Origin: Adiantum capillus-veneris
Taxonomy: Eukaryota; Streptophyta; Polypodiopsida; Polypodiales; Pteridaceae
DNA length: 64,000 nt
Assembly: GCA_014529385.2 (NCBI GenBank)
Contig: CM043963.1
Location: 97,812,912 to 97,876,911 of the forward strand
Reading direction: 5' to 3'
Part shown: positions 49,513 to 59,605 of the stretch, piece by piece
Layout of the letters: each line of letters opens with the position of its first letter
Position numbering within the stretch: the stretch's first letter is position 1
The notes under the pieces: model-generated
The model's input: only the letters and a program-made list of their open reading frames with translations
What the model was told of the DNA's origin: nothing
The model's database searches: none
Made by a program: the position numbers and the translations under genes

Positions 49513-49573
49513 CGGGGGGGGGGGCAGGTGCAGGCAGCGGCAGGTGGGCGCGAGGACGAGAGGGGGACGGGGG

Positions 49574-49663
<90 letters not shown>
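49463..49663. repeat. Poly-G followed by (GA)n
   Basis: 50 G, one C and 11 more G (49463-49524), a short GC-rich spacer, then a (GA)n run at 49577-49663. The (GA)n directly abuts the 3' tail of LINE copy c. Confidence 0.95.
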
Positions 49664-49666
<3 letters not shown>

Positions 49667-51141
49667 AATGAAATGATATATTATCGTGTTCAAAGGCCAA
49701 TATGACCTATGAAACCAAAAAGTTACAAAGTGGTGAGTTTGATAGTGTCTGAGTACCCCAAGAAAAAGACTAAATGGTACTTAAAAAAGGTACTGAGAAA
49801 CATACTCTAACATCCTAAACTACTGGAAGTGAGCTAGCTAGAACTCTATAGGGTATGAGAAATAGTTGATACAATGAGTGAAGGGCTGATACAATAAGTG
49901 ATACAATCTCAACGGAGGTGAGTGGATAATGTGTGACCATCAAGTCATAGGATATCCATCATCAGTCGGTCGTTGGTAGATCTCATCGATATGCTTTATG
50001 GTTAGTACTCTGATTGGACGTCTCGCATGCCAAGCCCGAATGGTCTGGATCCTTTGCTACAGCCTCGTTGTGAAGCTCCTCACAGTCGTGGGCGTTGTGG
50101 ATCTCCTTAGCTCAATAGCTCAATCAATCGTGTCTCTGGTGCGGGTGAGATCTAAGCTTTGTTGTGAGAGCTGCTCCTCACGCTGCCCAATGCCCGGTTT
50201 TATGAAATCTATAATCTGTCTTTGAGACTCGCTCTCCCTTGATCTCCTCAACAGGCACTCTCTGTGTTTGCGCAACTCTAGTAAAAACAGTCCAAGCCAT
50301 CTCTGGTCATGGTATCTCATGACTCTAGAAAGTTGTCCAGAATCCTCTCTGAGCACGCAACGAAAGCGGCCACGTATCTCATAGTATATAGGGCAATGAC
50401 ATATGTAGTGCAGCTCCGTCTGTGGCTCCAAATGGCATAAGTGACATATATTGGCCTTTGCTAATACTCCTCCAAATCTACCAGTCTCAACCTGAAGCTG
50501 ATGCGAAGATGTGCGTATCTGACCAATAGCACACCGTATCCCATGTATCTGGGCCTAGTCACAAAGCCATCCTCCGTGAGTTGGAGAAGATGCTCTCTGT
50601 AGAAAGCCATCTTCGTGCCCAACTCCCGTGTCTGTTGTATCCATGTCCTCCTGGTGTCTAGCTGAATAAAGTCCTGACGAATGAATCTAGTGATCTTTGT
50701 CCCTATGAGAGTCAAAGAGGGTGCATCTAGAGAGTACTGGAAGGGGGGCAATGTTTCCATGCTGAAACCATGTAAATGAAACCATGATGTCATCTATCCA
50801 TACCAGCAGGCTGTATCTCCCTGCAACGCTAGCTGACCACCAAGGGAGGTGCAACCAACTCAGCTCGAATAGTCCCATGTGGTATTGAAGCCCTGGCTCT
50901 AAAATGATCATAGAAACCAAAGGCCTCTCCATCCATCAGTGCTACCAGATCTGCCATGGTGATCCACTGAGGGTCCCCATATCTGGACTCCATACAGCAT
51001 AGCTCAAGCCACCAGTGTCAAAAAGCCAGAGCTTTGTTCGAGGTTCCTGAAACTGAATCTACAAACGCATCCTCTCCAATCCCCCCAATGTTGCATAAGC
51101 TCTAGTCAGTCTAGTCTCCGTTGCCTCAATGCAAACACTCG

Positions 51142-51261
51142 CCCACTGAAGACTACCCCAAAGCTCATAACCATGGGTAAATGTGGGTGTTGACTTCCTG
51201 ACCCACTGAAGACTACCCCAAAGCTCATAACCATGGGTAAATGTGGGTGTTGACTTCCTGA
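51142..51261. repeat. Perfect 60-bp tandem duplication in Lf-c
   Basis: Two identical 60-base units (each beginning CCCACTGAAGACTACC) that keep the reading frame and add 20 codons to the RT-adjacent region. Identity of the copies in an otherwise decayed element points to a recent event or an assembly artefact. Confidence 0.95.
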
Positions 51262-52205
51262 CCCACTGCGGTGTGGTGTTGAACACCATAATCTTGGTTT
51301 TGCCAAGATTAACAGACAATCCACTTTCATGGGCAAACGCACGTAAAGCATCCAAGTGACATTGCATCCCCTCCGGTCCCCAGAGAATTAGAGATCAGCA
51401 CAATATCATCAGCATATAACAATAATGGGATCCGTGTCCTTGCCAACTGTGCTCCTCTATCACCATCCCTCTCAATGTAGTTAAAAACTTCATCCACATA
51501 CATTACAAATAGCGTAAACAATAGCGAGCAGCCCTGTTTCGCCCCAATAGTGGAGTGAACCAAAGCACATATCCACTCTGAAGTGGGTATATGCCCCCAA
51601 TACTGACCTGTATAAAGCCATGATCCCCCGAATCAACTTTGTGGGTACCCCCATCTCCTATAATCTGCGCATCAATATGGTTCTGGGCACTGTGTCAAAT
51701 GCTTTGTGGGAATCCACAAAGCTACAATAGATCCTCCTGCCACGTGATCTGCCCCCCTCGATAATGGCTCTGAGTGTTAGAATGTGATCAAGTGTAGTGA
51801 AACCCCTTATGAACCCTGCCTGCACCGCTACTTGTATACCCCTCTCTCTCTACCCATCTACTCAACTATTGCTCAAGAATGGATGCATCCAATCATGATA
51901 GTGCGATAGTTCCCAGGCTCCATACAGTTCCTTGACTTGAAGATGGGTACAATAGTGGACAAACTCCAAATATCAAGTAGGCCCTCACACATGGCACGGT
52001 TGAACATCATTGCTAGAAGTCTTGCAAGCAGATCTCTGGCATGTATAAAATGCTTTTCTACTAAGCCATCATGATCATATGCTCTCCTTGTCCTCACCCT
52101 ATCACTGGCCTTCTTTCCCATCTGGGCGGTAAAGAAAGCACAAGTGTGTGAGCATGGTTTTGAGTGGGGTTTGGAAGAAGTGCTATCGAGGAACTATGTC
52201 CAAGG

Positions 52206-52946
52206 CATAGTTGACACGTACGGTCACGTATGACGGGTACACGTACGAAGACGTGCGGTACTAATCGAACTAAAAAAAATTAGACGTACGGTGACGTAAC
52301 GTACGATGCAAAAAAAAATCATGCGTCTTACACATGATAGATCATATGAGTCATGACATCGACCTTAGTACTTAGTACCAGGGCTAGAAACAAACATTTT
52401 TCCTAACCGATCAAAATAAGGGAAAACTTGAGTTTTCAGGTCAAAATTTGAAGCTTTTGCCGGTAATTACACTAAAACTTGTGTAAATTTGCCGGTTTTC
52501 TTAGAGGCAAGCTCAAAATCTAATCGGGATTTTATAATTTCAACCGGTTAAAATACACTAGACCCCGGCTTTTTTCTAACACTGCTTAGTACTAAATACT
52601 TGTAACTTAAGTCTTACAAGTTAGAACATGAAAGATCTGTCCATGGACATTGGAAACGGCAATGTCCGAAGAAAGAAGAATCATAATCTCCAAAGTGGTG
52701 GCGGCCATAGTAGATACTAGATCCGCTACCCAAGCCTCGTCGCACATAGGTCATGGTGGTTTGAGCCAATGCAGCCATTGGGCTCTTGTTCAAATGCAGT
52801 CGAGATGCAAAACATTCCCACACCAAAAATCGCCCAACAAAAAAAAAAAAAAAAAAACACGGACGACTCATGTACGGAACGTACGAGTCGTACAGTACGG
52901 TACGGAACATACGGAACGTCCCGTACGTCGAACGTGGACAACCCTG
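52206..52946. mobile_element. hAT-like non-autonomous DNA transposon in Lf-c
   Basis: A 741-bp segment is flanked by a perfect 8-bp duplication GTCCAAGG (52198-52205, 52947-52954). Its ends are imperfect inverted repeats: CATAGTTGACACGTACGG on the left; the right end reversed reads CAGGGTTGTCCACGTTCG. Subterminal regions are packed with CGTACGG/TACGT motifs on both sides. No transposase frame is present. Eight-base duplications and CA-starting ends are features of the hAT superfamily. Removing it with one duplication joins the LINE text exactly. Confidence 0.85.
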
Positions 52947-53078
52947 GTCCAAGGATAATCCATACTGACCCCAAACCTCCGTAGAAGTGATAGCTGGAGG
53001 GGGAGAGTGCTCATGGAAGAATCACCATGCAATTGGTATGAATCCTGCTCTAGTCAAGCCAGGAATGCCCGCTTGAGT

Positions 53079-53608
53079 CCTTGACCTATGAAAGGGCCAA
53101 ATTGACCTATCAGAAGTGATCAAAATAAGACATCAGCTACGCCCAAAAAATGCCATCCTGCATCATACGTGAGAAGAGTGTACTTTGAGGATACAAGAGA
53201 ACCATGGTGCAGGCTTATGTAGCACCAGCCCAAAAGACCGGCCTAAACTCAAGACTCATGAAGCAATGCCTTCCTCCACTTCTAACATGCCCAAAGGGCG
53301 GCCAGCCCCAAACAGTGAAGGGCCAAGAAAAGCGAAACAAAACGGTAGTGTCGTGAAATGAAGCAAATGAGACCCCATCATATCAAGCCTCTTTTTCTAT
53401 GAACGCAATAGCTATGTCTACAAAATAAAGGTCTACAACTCAAAATAACTGCAATCAGTGAAGAAAAGCTTTATGTGGCGATTTGAATTCGTGCTTACAA
53501 TTTACCTGACTGCATAATTTGTGCAAAACAGACTAAAAGAAGAACAAACTAAGCACATTTCGTATCAAAGATGTGCTCCCATTGAACAAAATTTCCTTTG
53601 CCACTGAC
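53079..53608. other. Intergenic or intron of the PIG-A gene
   Basis: Left of the PIG-A exon on the minus strand should come its next intron and exon. No conserved PIG-A continuation could be recognised here, so the next exon may lie beyond the LINE or be lost. Confidence 0.4.
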
Positions 53609-53725
53609 CCTGTCATGCATGGAAAAAGGATCGATCTTTGGAAGCAATTTTATCGCTCTCCCAATGGCCTCTACCATGTTTTCTGGAACAGGTTCTGCCA
53701 GCACAATCATATCAGGAGGTAAAAC
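53609..53725 (-). CDS. PIGA: PIG-A (GPI-anchor GlcNAc transferase subunit) exon
   Basis: A 117-bp minus-strand exon in phase 0, with acceptor TTGATCAG before 53725 and donor GTCAGT after 53609, encodes VLPPDMIVLAEPVPENMVEA...LPKIDPFSMHDR. This matches the region after the GGxPEVLP motif in PIG-A/GPI3 glycosyltransferases (GT4 fold), the ER subunit that moves GlcNAc from UDP-GlcNAc to phosphatidylinositol in the first step of GPI anchor making. The frame is open and the splice sites are good, so it may belong to a working gene with very long introns. The preceding exon, expected to the right, is not seen before the LINE at 53794 or after it; the following exon is not seen to the left. Otherwise it is an orphan exon. 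Confidence 0.7.
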
Positions 53726-53743
53726 CTGATCAACAAAACGAGT

Positions 53744-53746
<3 letters not shown>

Positions 53747-53793
<47 letters not shown>
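53747..53793. repeat. (TC)n microsatellite at the 5' side of LINE Lf-d
   Basis: Over 20 TC units run right up to the ATG of ORF1 at 53794. A second (CT)n lies at the 3' side (58558-58580). Confidence 0.95.
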
Positions 53794-53795
<2 letters not shown>

Positions 53796-54663
53796 GTCAT
53801 CCCCAACCTCACCTATGGCAACAAGCAAACTCAAATATATGCTTCACTCCAAACGAATTTCCATCATTGAATTGGAAATGAAAGCATGGAGAAAAGAGAT
53901 GGAAGATTGGAGGAACGCGAAGACCGTTTTCCTCCGAGAAAATGAAGAAAAGGAGAAGAGGTGGAAGGACGAGAAGGGTCATCTTCTCAACAAGATCGCC
54001 ACGTTGGAGAATAGCATTTTGGACCTCCACAAAGAAGTGTTGGAAACACGGTCAAAAAATGGGCTTGAAGAGGGGGAATTTCAGCCCTCTTTGAGGGAAG
54101 AAATTGACAACATCAATGAGGAGAAGAAGTCATGGGCCGCGGTCATATCCGAAACGCAAAAGAAAGTAGAGGAGGCCGAAAAAATGGATTGAGGTTGCCA
54201 AGAAAGGGAAAGGTAAGGAAGCTCCTTGTACACCCACTCTTATCAACATGACCCTCGAAGAGGAACAAAGAAGGAGGGTGCGGGCTCTACATGTGAGGGT
54301 AACCGGCCTCAAGGACATAAACAATGTGGAAAAAGAGGTCACAAGCCTCACATCAATGATGGGGGTGGAGAAGCCTTCACACACAAAGGCATGGAGAGTG
54401 GGCAAGAAGAGTGAGGGCCCGGAGAATCTTCAAAGGAAAGAGCTCTCATACTACGCTTCCCTTCATTGGAAGAGAAGAAGGAATTCTTGAGAAAGAGACC
54501 TACTCTCAAGAAGACAGGTATTTTCTTAGGCGATGACCTCACTCTCTCACAACTTGCGCATATGAGAGAAGTAATGCCCGAGATTCAAGCGGCAAGGGAG
54601 AAGGGGAAGATGGCCTTTTACAGAGATGGTCGGGTGGTGATTGTAGAGCGGCGCTCTACATGA
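53794..54663 (+). pseudogene. LINE Lf-d ORF1 (RNA-binding-type protein, two frameshifts)
   Basis: It begins ATGTCATCCCC immediately after (TC)n. The first 130 codons form a long coiled coil (IIELEMKAWRKEMEDWRNAK, KIATLENSILDLHKEVLETR), followed by EEGEFQPSLREEIDNIN. A frame change near 54185 leads to EEEQRRRVRALHVRVTGLKD, a region placed like the RRM-like core of LINE ORF1 proteins. A second change near 54440 leads to KRPTLKKTGIFLGDDLTLSQ and FYRDGRVVIVERRST, then TGA at 54661-54663. ORF1 of this kind packages LINE RNA. Compared with Lf-b and Lf-e its first ~60 residues differ. Confidence 0.75.
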
Positions 54664-54693
54664 CGGTGCGAGACCTATGGGACCACATTGAGG

Positions 54694-57600
54694 ATGGCGA
54701 CTTGGAATTGTAATGGGTCTATGAGGTTGGATGTTGGTGCCTTTGAGGACAGTTTCAGAGACAAGGACATTGTTTTCTTTTCAGAGACTCACCAGGCCCC
54801 TGGCCAACTGTTGCCACATGGGGTGGGATACAAATGGGAGACAGCCCACAGAACAGTCACGAGATCTGAGCATGGGAGTAGAGGTTCAGGAGGAGTAGCG
54901 GTGTTGTTTAGGGAGGAGCTACAGCCACTACTACATATTGTACGGAGAGATGATCAGGCTAGATACATGTGGGTGAGGCTGAGAGCTGACACAGGTCGAT
55001 TTCTATATATTGCTATATGTTACTTCCCCCCCAGTACGTCAGTATATGCTGTATCCAGAGGGCAGTCGCCTTTCTCAATTCTAGATGATGATATATGGGA
55101 GTTTTCTAGGGATGGTGATATCATCCTCCTAGGAGACTTCAATGCTCGAACGGGCAACTGTCAGACAGTCTTCTACGACACCTCAGATGAGATGCTTAGA
55201 GAGTTGGATGTGGGTGAGCTGGGGTTTGACAGATGCTCACATGACAGAGAGCAGACTGAGTATGGGAGATACCTCACGGAGATGACGACTACACATGGGC
55301 TAGCCATACTTAATGGCTTACAGCGGTTTCCTGGAGCAGCAGGCTTCACATGCTTTCCACACAGACATGGGGCCAGTACAGTGGACTATGTTATGACACA
55401 GCCGAGCTTTATTCCTTGTATTCAGGATTTCACGGTGGGAGCCAGACCAGTGGGCGTAGCAGTGGATCATGCTCTCTTGACACTGTCCGTATCTTTTCAG
55501 TTTAGTACAGCCCAAAAATCAGGAGGCAGGTCACACACCCGTTATACATTTACACCAGAGACTGACTCGGTTTATACAGAGGCGATCTGGGATCGTCTAT
55601 GCACAGTTGCTCCAGGCCTCTCAGTAGAGGAGTGCACTACTTTATTGACTGAGACACTACATGATGCAGCATCAGAGGCATACCCACACACTCAACCGGA
55701 TCGGAGGCGACATTCTGGGAGCATGCCCCAGAATAGTTGGTATGATGAGGAGTGCAGAGAGATGAGAGCCCAGCTTCAGAGGGATCTTCATTTAGGAGTC
55801 ATCACCTACAGACAGTCGCGGATTGCTTTCCGGCGCCTTGTGCGAAAGAAGAAACGAGCTTACCTGGCCCAGATGGAGCGAGACTTGTATCAGTTGTTCT
55901 TGAGTAGAGACTCAGGCGAGGCATGGCGACTCTTCCATGAGCACTCCCCTCCCCCAGTGATTACTTCTCCTGATGTGTGGGGCCAGTATGCGACATCGTT
56001 ATATACGGTTCCTGGGCAGGATCCCCTTCCAGATCCTACAGAGCCATGTCCACCTACGAGCACCTTCTTTACCACTGAGATGGTAAAGAGAGCCATTGAC
56101 AGGATGAGGACCAGGAGGGCTTACGATCATGACGGTCTAGTAGCGGAGCACTTTATACATGCTAGGGATATGCTGATGGAGGTTCTTGCAGTGTTGTTCA
56201 ATCGTGCCATGTGTGAGGGATTACCTGAGACTTGGAGATTGTCTACTATTGTGCCTATATTCAAGGCAGGTGATCCTACAGAGCCTGGAAATTACCGCAC
56301 TATTATGGTTGGACACACACTGGCACGATTGTATGCATCCATTATTGAGCAGCAGTTGAGTAACTGGGCAGAGGGTGAGGGTGTACGGGCAAAGGGACAG
56401 GCAGGTTTCAGGAGGGGTTTCTCCACTCTTGACCATATTCTGACACTCAGAGCTATCATTGAGGAGGGCAGGTCACATGGGAGACGGATTTATTGTAGCT
56501 TTGTGGATTTCCGCAAAGCATTTGACATGGTACCGAGAGCTCGGCTGATGCGCAGACTGCAGGAGATGGGGGTGCCCACAGTGTTGATTTGGGGGATTAT
56601 GGCTTTATACAGATCAGTGATGGGACATGTACGCACCCCAGAGGGGATATCTGACTTAGTTCACTCCACTATCGGGGTGAAACAGGGTTGCCCATTGTCT
56701 CCTACTCTATTTGGTATGTATGTTGATGAGGTGTCTGATTACATTGACAGAGAGGGTGATAGAGGTGCCCAGCTGGCAGGGACGTGGATCCCATTGTTGT
56801 TATATGCTGATGATATTGTCTTGATCTCTGACTCACCAGAGGGTATGCAGCGACAGTTGGATGCATTACACAGTTTTGCAGAGGATAGTGGATTGTCTGT
56901 AAACCTTGGTAAAACCAAGGTCATGGTGTTTAACACCACACCGCAGTGGATCAGGAGATCGGCACCGACCTTCACGTATGGTCAAGAGATTGTGGAGTAT
57001 ACAGATGCATACACTTACCTTGGGATAGTCTTCACTGGGCCGAGGTTTTCTTTGGGGAGAGCAGCAAAGACTAGACTGACCAGAGCTTATGCGGCCTTGG
57101 GAGGCTTGGAGAGGATGTGTTCGCAGGTTCAGTTCCAGGAACCTCGGACAAAGTTATGGCTCTTTGATACTTTAGTAGCCTCAGCTATGATGTATGGGGT
57201 ACAGGTATGGGGACCTTCTGTAGGCCAGGATGGTTGGAGAGGTATGGAGAGGCCCTTGGTATCTATGATCTCCGATTGATTAGAGCCAAGGCCTCCGTAC
57301 CTCACGCGATCATTCGAGCAGAGCTAGCTGCCCCCCCCATGGAGATTGAGGCGCTTACCAAATCAGTGTCCTTTGTGCACAGCCTATGGGATACTACTAG
57401 AGACAGATATGCTAGATTGGCCCTTGAGTCTTCCAGACAGTTAGCTCTACAGGGGGACACTTCATGCTGGTATGCACAGATGACTTCATGGTTTCAGACG
57501 CATGGCTTCACCATGGACAAGTTGCCCCCTTTCCAGTATTCTCTTCAGGCACCCTCGCTGTCTCTTACACGGGTGGAGATCACTAGACTCATTCGTCAGG

Positions 57601-58298
57601 ACCTGATCCAGCTCGACACCAGGAGGACATGGATAGAGCCGCCTCAGGAGTTGAGCACAAAGATGGCTTTCTATAGAGAGCATCTTCTCCACCTCACAGG
57701 AGATGGGTTTGTGATTCGACCCAGCTACATGGACACACATATGTCTCATGGTTTGCGTTGTGCCATTGGTCAGATACGCACATCCTCACATCAGCTCGAG
57801 ATTGAGACCGGTAGATTCAGAGGGATACCAGCAGACAGCAGGATATGCCGATTATGCCAGAGAGAGCCAGAGACAGAGTTGCACTACATATGTCATTGCA
57901 CAGTGTTCTATGAGATACGGGGGCGTTTCCACTGCTTATTCAGAGAGGGTTTTGGTCCTCTATCTAGGGTCATGAGTTATGAGGATCAGAGATGTCTTGG
58001 ACTATATCTACTTGAGTTACACAGGTATAGAGACACTTTACTGGGGAGAGCTAGAGAGAGGCAGTCCCAGAGACACATTACAGATTTCTTTTCACTAGAT
58101 ATGGGACAGCCAGAGGAGCAGCCACCACTGCAGAGCTCGTCCCACACTCATTCGACCACTACTGGCACTCTCATCGACCGAGCATTGGAGCTACAGAGAT
58201 ACAGACGACCGCGACTGAGGAGAGGAGCTACACAGCATCGACGGAGACTACAACAGAAGATTCGAGCCATACTCTCTCGACATCCAGAGTGCAGATGA
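54694..58298 (+). pseudogene. LINE Lf-d ORF2 (endonuclease-reverse transcriptase), one frameshift
   Basis: Start chosen at ATG 54694 (MATWNCNGSMRLDVGAFED), 31 bases after ORF1 ends. Residues 1-265 are an APE-type endonuclease: WNCNG, FFSETHQAPG, GDFNAR at about 147, TVDYVM and VAVDHALLT. Residues 460-740 are the reverse transcriptase: AYDHDGLVAEHF, VPIFKAGDPTEPGNYRTI, FVDFRKAFD near 602, KQGCPLSPTLFGMYVDE, and catalytic LLYADDIVLIS near 703. One base is missing near 57275 (MISD then stop; other copies read MISRLIRAK), and the frame resumes to 58298 with the finger CRLCQREPETELHYICHC (C-x2-C-x8-H-x4-C) near 57846. There is no RNase H. The total of about 1,200 codons is normal for a LINE. The protein nicks the target and primes reverse transcription there. 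One indel separates it from an open frame. Confidence 0.9.
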
Positions 58299-58580
58299 GG
58301 ATGGATCCTCACCATTTCTTCCATCTTTGTTTCACACACTGTTACATCCAGTTTACCGGGTACCTATTGTATCAGCTGCTACACCCACGTAGTTTTAGAT
58401 TGTAGTAGTAGTAGTAGTATTTTGTTCCACTTCTAGTTCTTTTCTAGTTCTTTTGTACCCAGACATGGTATTAGATTCACTATTTTGTAACTGATTGGTC
58501 TCATAGGTCATTTTGGCCTTTTGAAGACGTTAATATAACATTTCATTTCATTTCATTTCTCTCTCTCTCTCTCTCTCTCT
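58299..58580 (+). other. Lf-d 3' UTR, (CATTT)n tail and flanking (CT)n
   Basis: The 3' UTR has a (TAG)6 run near 58407 and the conserved TCATAGGTCATTTTGGCC stretch (58502), which is shared reversed by copies a, b and c. It ends in CATTTCATTTCATTTCATTT (58539-58558) and passes straight into (CT)n to 58580. No poly(A) tail and no AATAAA signal are seen. Confidence 0.9.
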
Positions 58581-58618
58581 CATACTGACATTTGCTAATT
58601 ATGATACTTGGTTTTTAG

Positions 58619-58890
58619 TCAAAGCTATGTACCTCTGGAGATGTTCCAGTCCCCAAAAAGTTTGGAATCGTGTCCCAGAAGAAAGTGCAAAAAAAAGACC
58701 CAGATTGTGTTGAAGCAGGATGTCCCTCTACTGGGTAAGACAGGCCAGCTTATGACAGTAAAGAGAGGATATTTTCGAAACTATCTTTACCCATTTCAAA
58801 TTTGGCAAAGCACAAGTTGCTACTCCTGAGTTCCTCAAAGCGATAAGATTGGAAGAGGAAAAGGAGGAGGCTGAGAAACAAAAAAAAACG
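58619..58890 (+). pseudogene. Ribosomal protein bL9 (plastid/mitochondrial type) exon with two indels
   Basis: After a good acceptor (TTGGTTTTTAG, ending 58618) the text reads SGDVPVPKKFGIVSQKK. With one A too many in a run of eight A (58689-58696) it goes on as KTQIVLKQDVPLLGKTGQL then MTVKRGYFRNYLYPF. Seven extra bases (CAAATTT near 58797) shift the frame again, before GKAQVATPEFLKAI and EEEKEEAEKQKK. The order (VLKxDVxxLGKxGxLxxVKxGYxRNYLxPxGKA) is the N-terminal domain of bL9, a large-subunit protein that binds 23S rRNA. The ~30-residue lead before the domain suggests an organelle-targeted form. No donor site or downstream exon is clear. It is either a decaying copy or a real exon with sequence errors; the indel in an A run could be an error, the 7-base one less easily. 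Confidence 0.7.
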
Positions 58891-59605
58891 ATGGCGTGAA
58901 CTCCTCCTGCCTTCCACTCGCGCTGCGCGCAGGTGCTTGCTGGCTGTTTCGCACATCGTTTTTGCAGGCAGATTAGGGTTTGCATCAGTCTGCAGCAGCC
59001 AAATTAGGGTTCGCGGCAGCGAGCAGGCCCAGCAGGTCTCTCTCTGAGCGCGTAGGTCATTGTGTCTCTCAATACGCAGGCCATCTCTCTCAGCGCGCAG
59101 GCAGGGCTGAACGCACAGGGCGGGGAGCTGCTGAGAGCGACGCACAGGGCTGCAGGGCAGGTGGTCTGTGCGAGCAGATTGGGGGCTCGTGCTGGCGCAG
59201 ATTGTGACAAGGCCTGCGCAGGCAGCAGGACGAGCAGGTTCGCAGGTTGCTGTGTCTCTCTCTCTCTCTCTGCGCACGAACTGAAGGCTGAGGGCATGAG
59301 CTTTTGCTGATGGTGTTGGGGGCTGCCATCCAACAAGTCACGAGCAGCTTATCCAGCAGGTTGAGAGCAGCATATCCAGCAGATTGCGAGCAGGCCCAGC
59401 ACGTAATTTGCAAGCAGCTTTAACGTTCTTGAGGCAGCGCAGGTATTTTGCAAGCAAGGGGGCACCTTGATGAATAAACATAGACCAACGGAAGGCCTTG
59501 GGGGAAAAATCAGAAATTAAACGCAACCGGGCACAAGCAGTAGCGCAACACAGCAAGCTAAAAACAGAATCAGCAGGGATTTTCAGGACCTTCAGGATTT
59601 TTTCA
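58891..59605. other. No gene; GCAG-rich degenerate repeat
   Basis: Units such as GAGCAGGCCCAGCAGGT, GCGAGCAGGTTCGCAGG and CAGCTTATCCAGCAGGT recur about every 25-35 bases from 58990 to 59410, together with CTCTCT runs. Open frames here follow the repeat and are not supported as genes. Confidence 0.5.

Larger units (their letters stand above)
49664..53078 (-). mobile_element. LINE family Lf, copy c (5'-truncated, split by a hAT-like element)
   Basis: The minus strand begins inside ORF2 near 53078 (linker text). It is interrupted at 52946-52206 and continues with RT: ARRAYDHDGLVEKHFIHARD-like (52110-52060), AKQGCSLLFTLFVMYVDEV, LLLYADDIVLIS near 51410 and the thumb. The C-terminal finger region is at 50440-50390 and the 3' UTR and tail (CATTTCATCT) at 49664. 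Frames are broken in many places. A perfect 60-bp tandem duplication lies at 51142-51261. Confidence 0.85.

Noticed and set aside
49425-49700. Gly-rich and Arg-Glu frames
   Set aside because: Poly-G and (GA)n translated.
59004-59413. Cys/Ala-rich frames resembling a secreted protein
   Set aside because: They arise from the GCAG-rich repeat on both strands.
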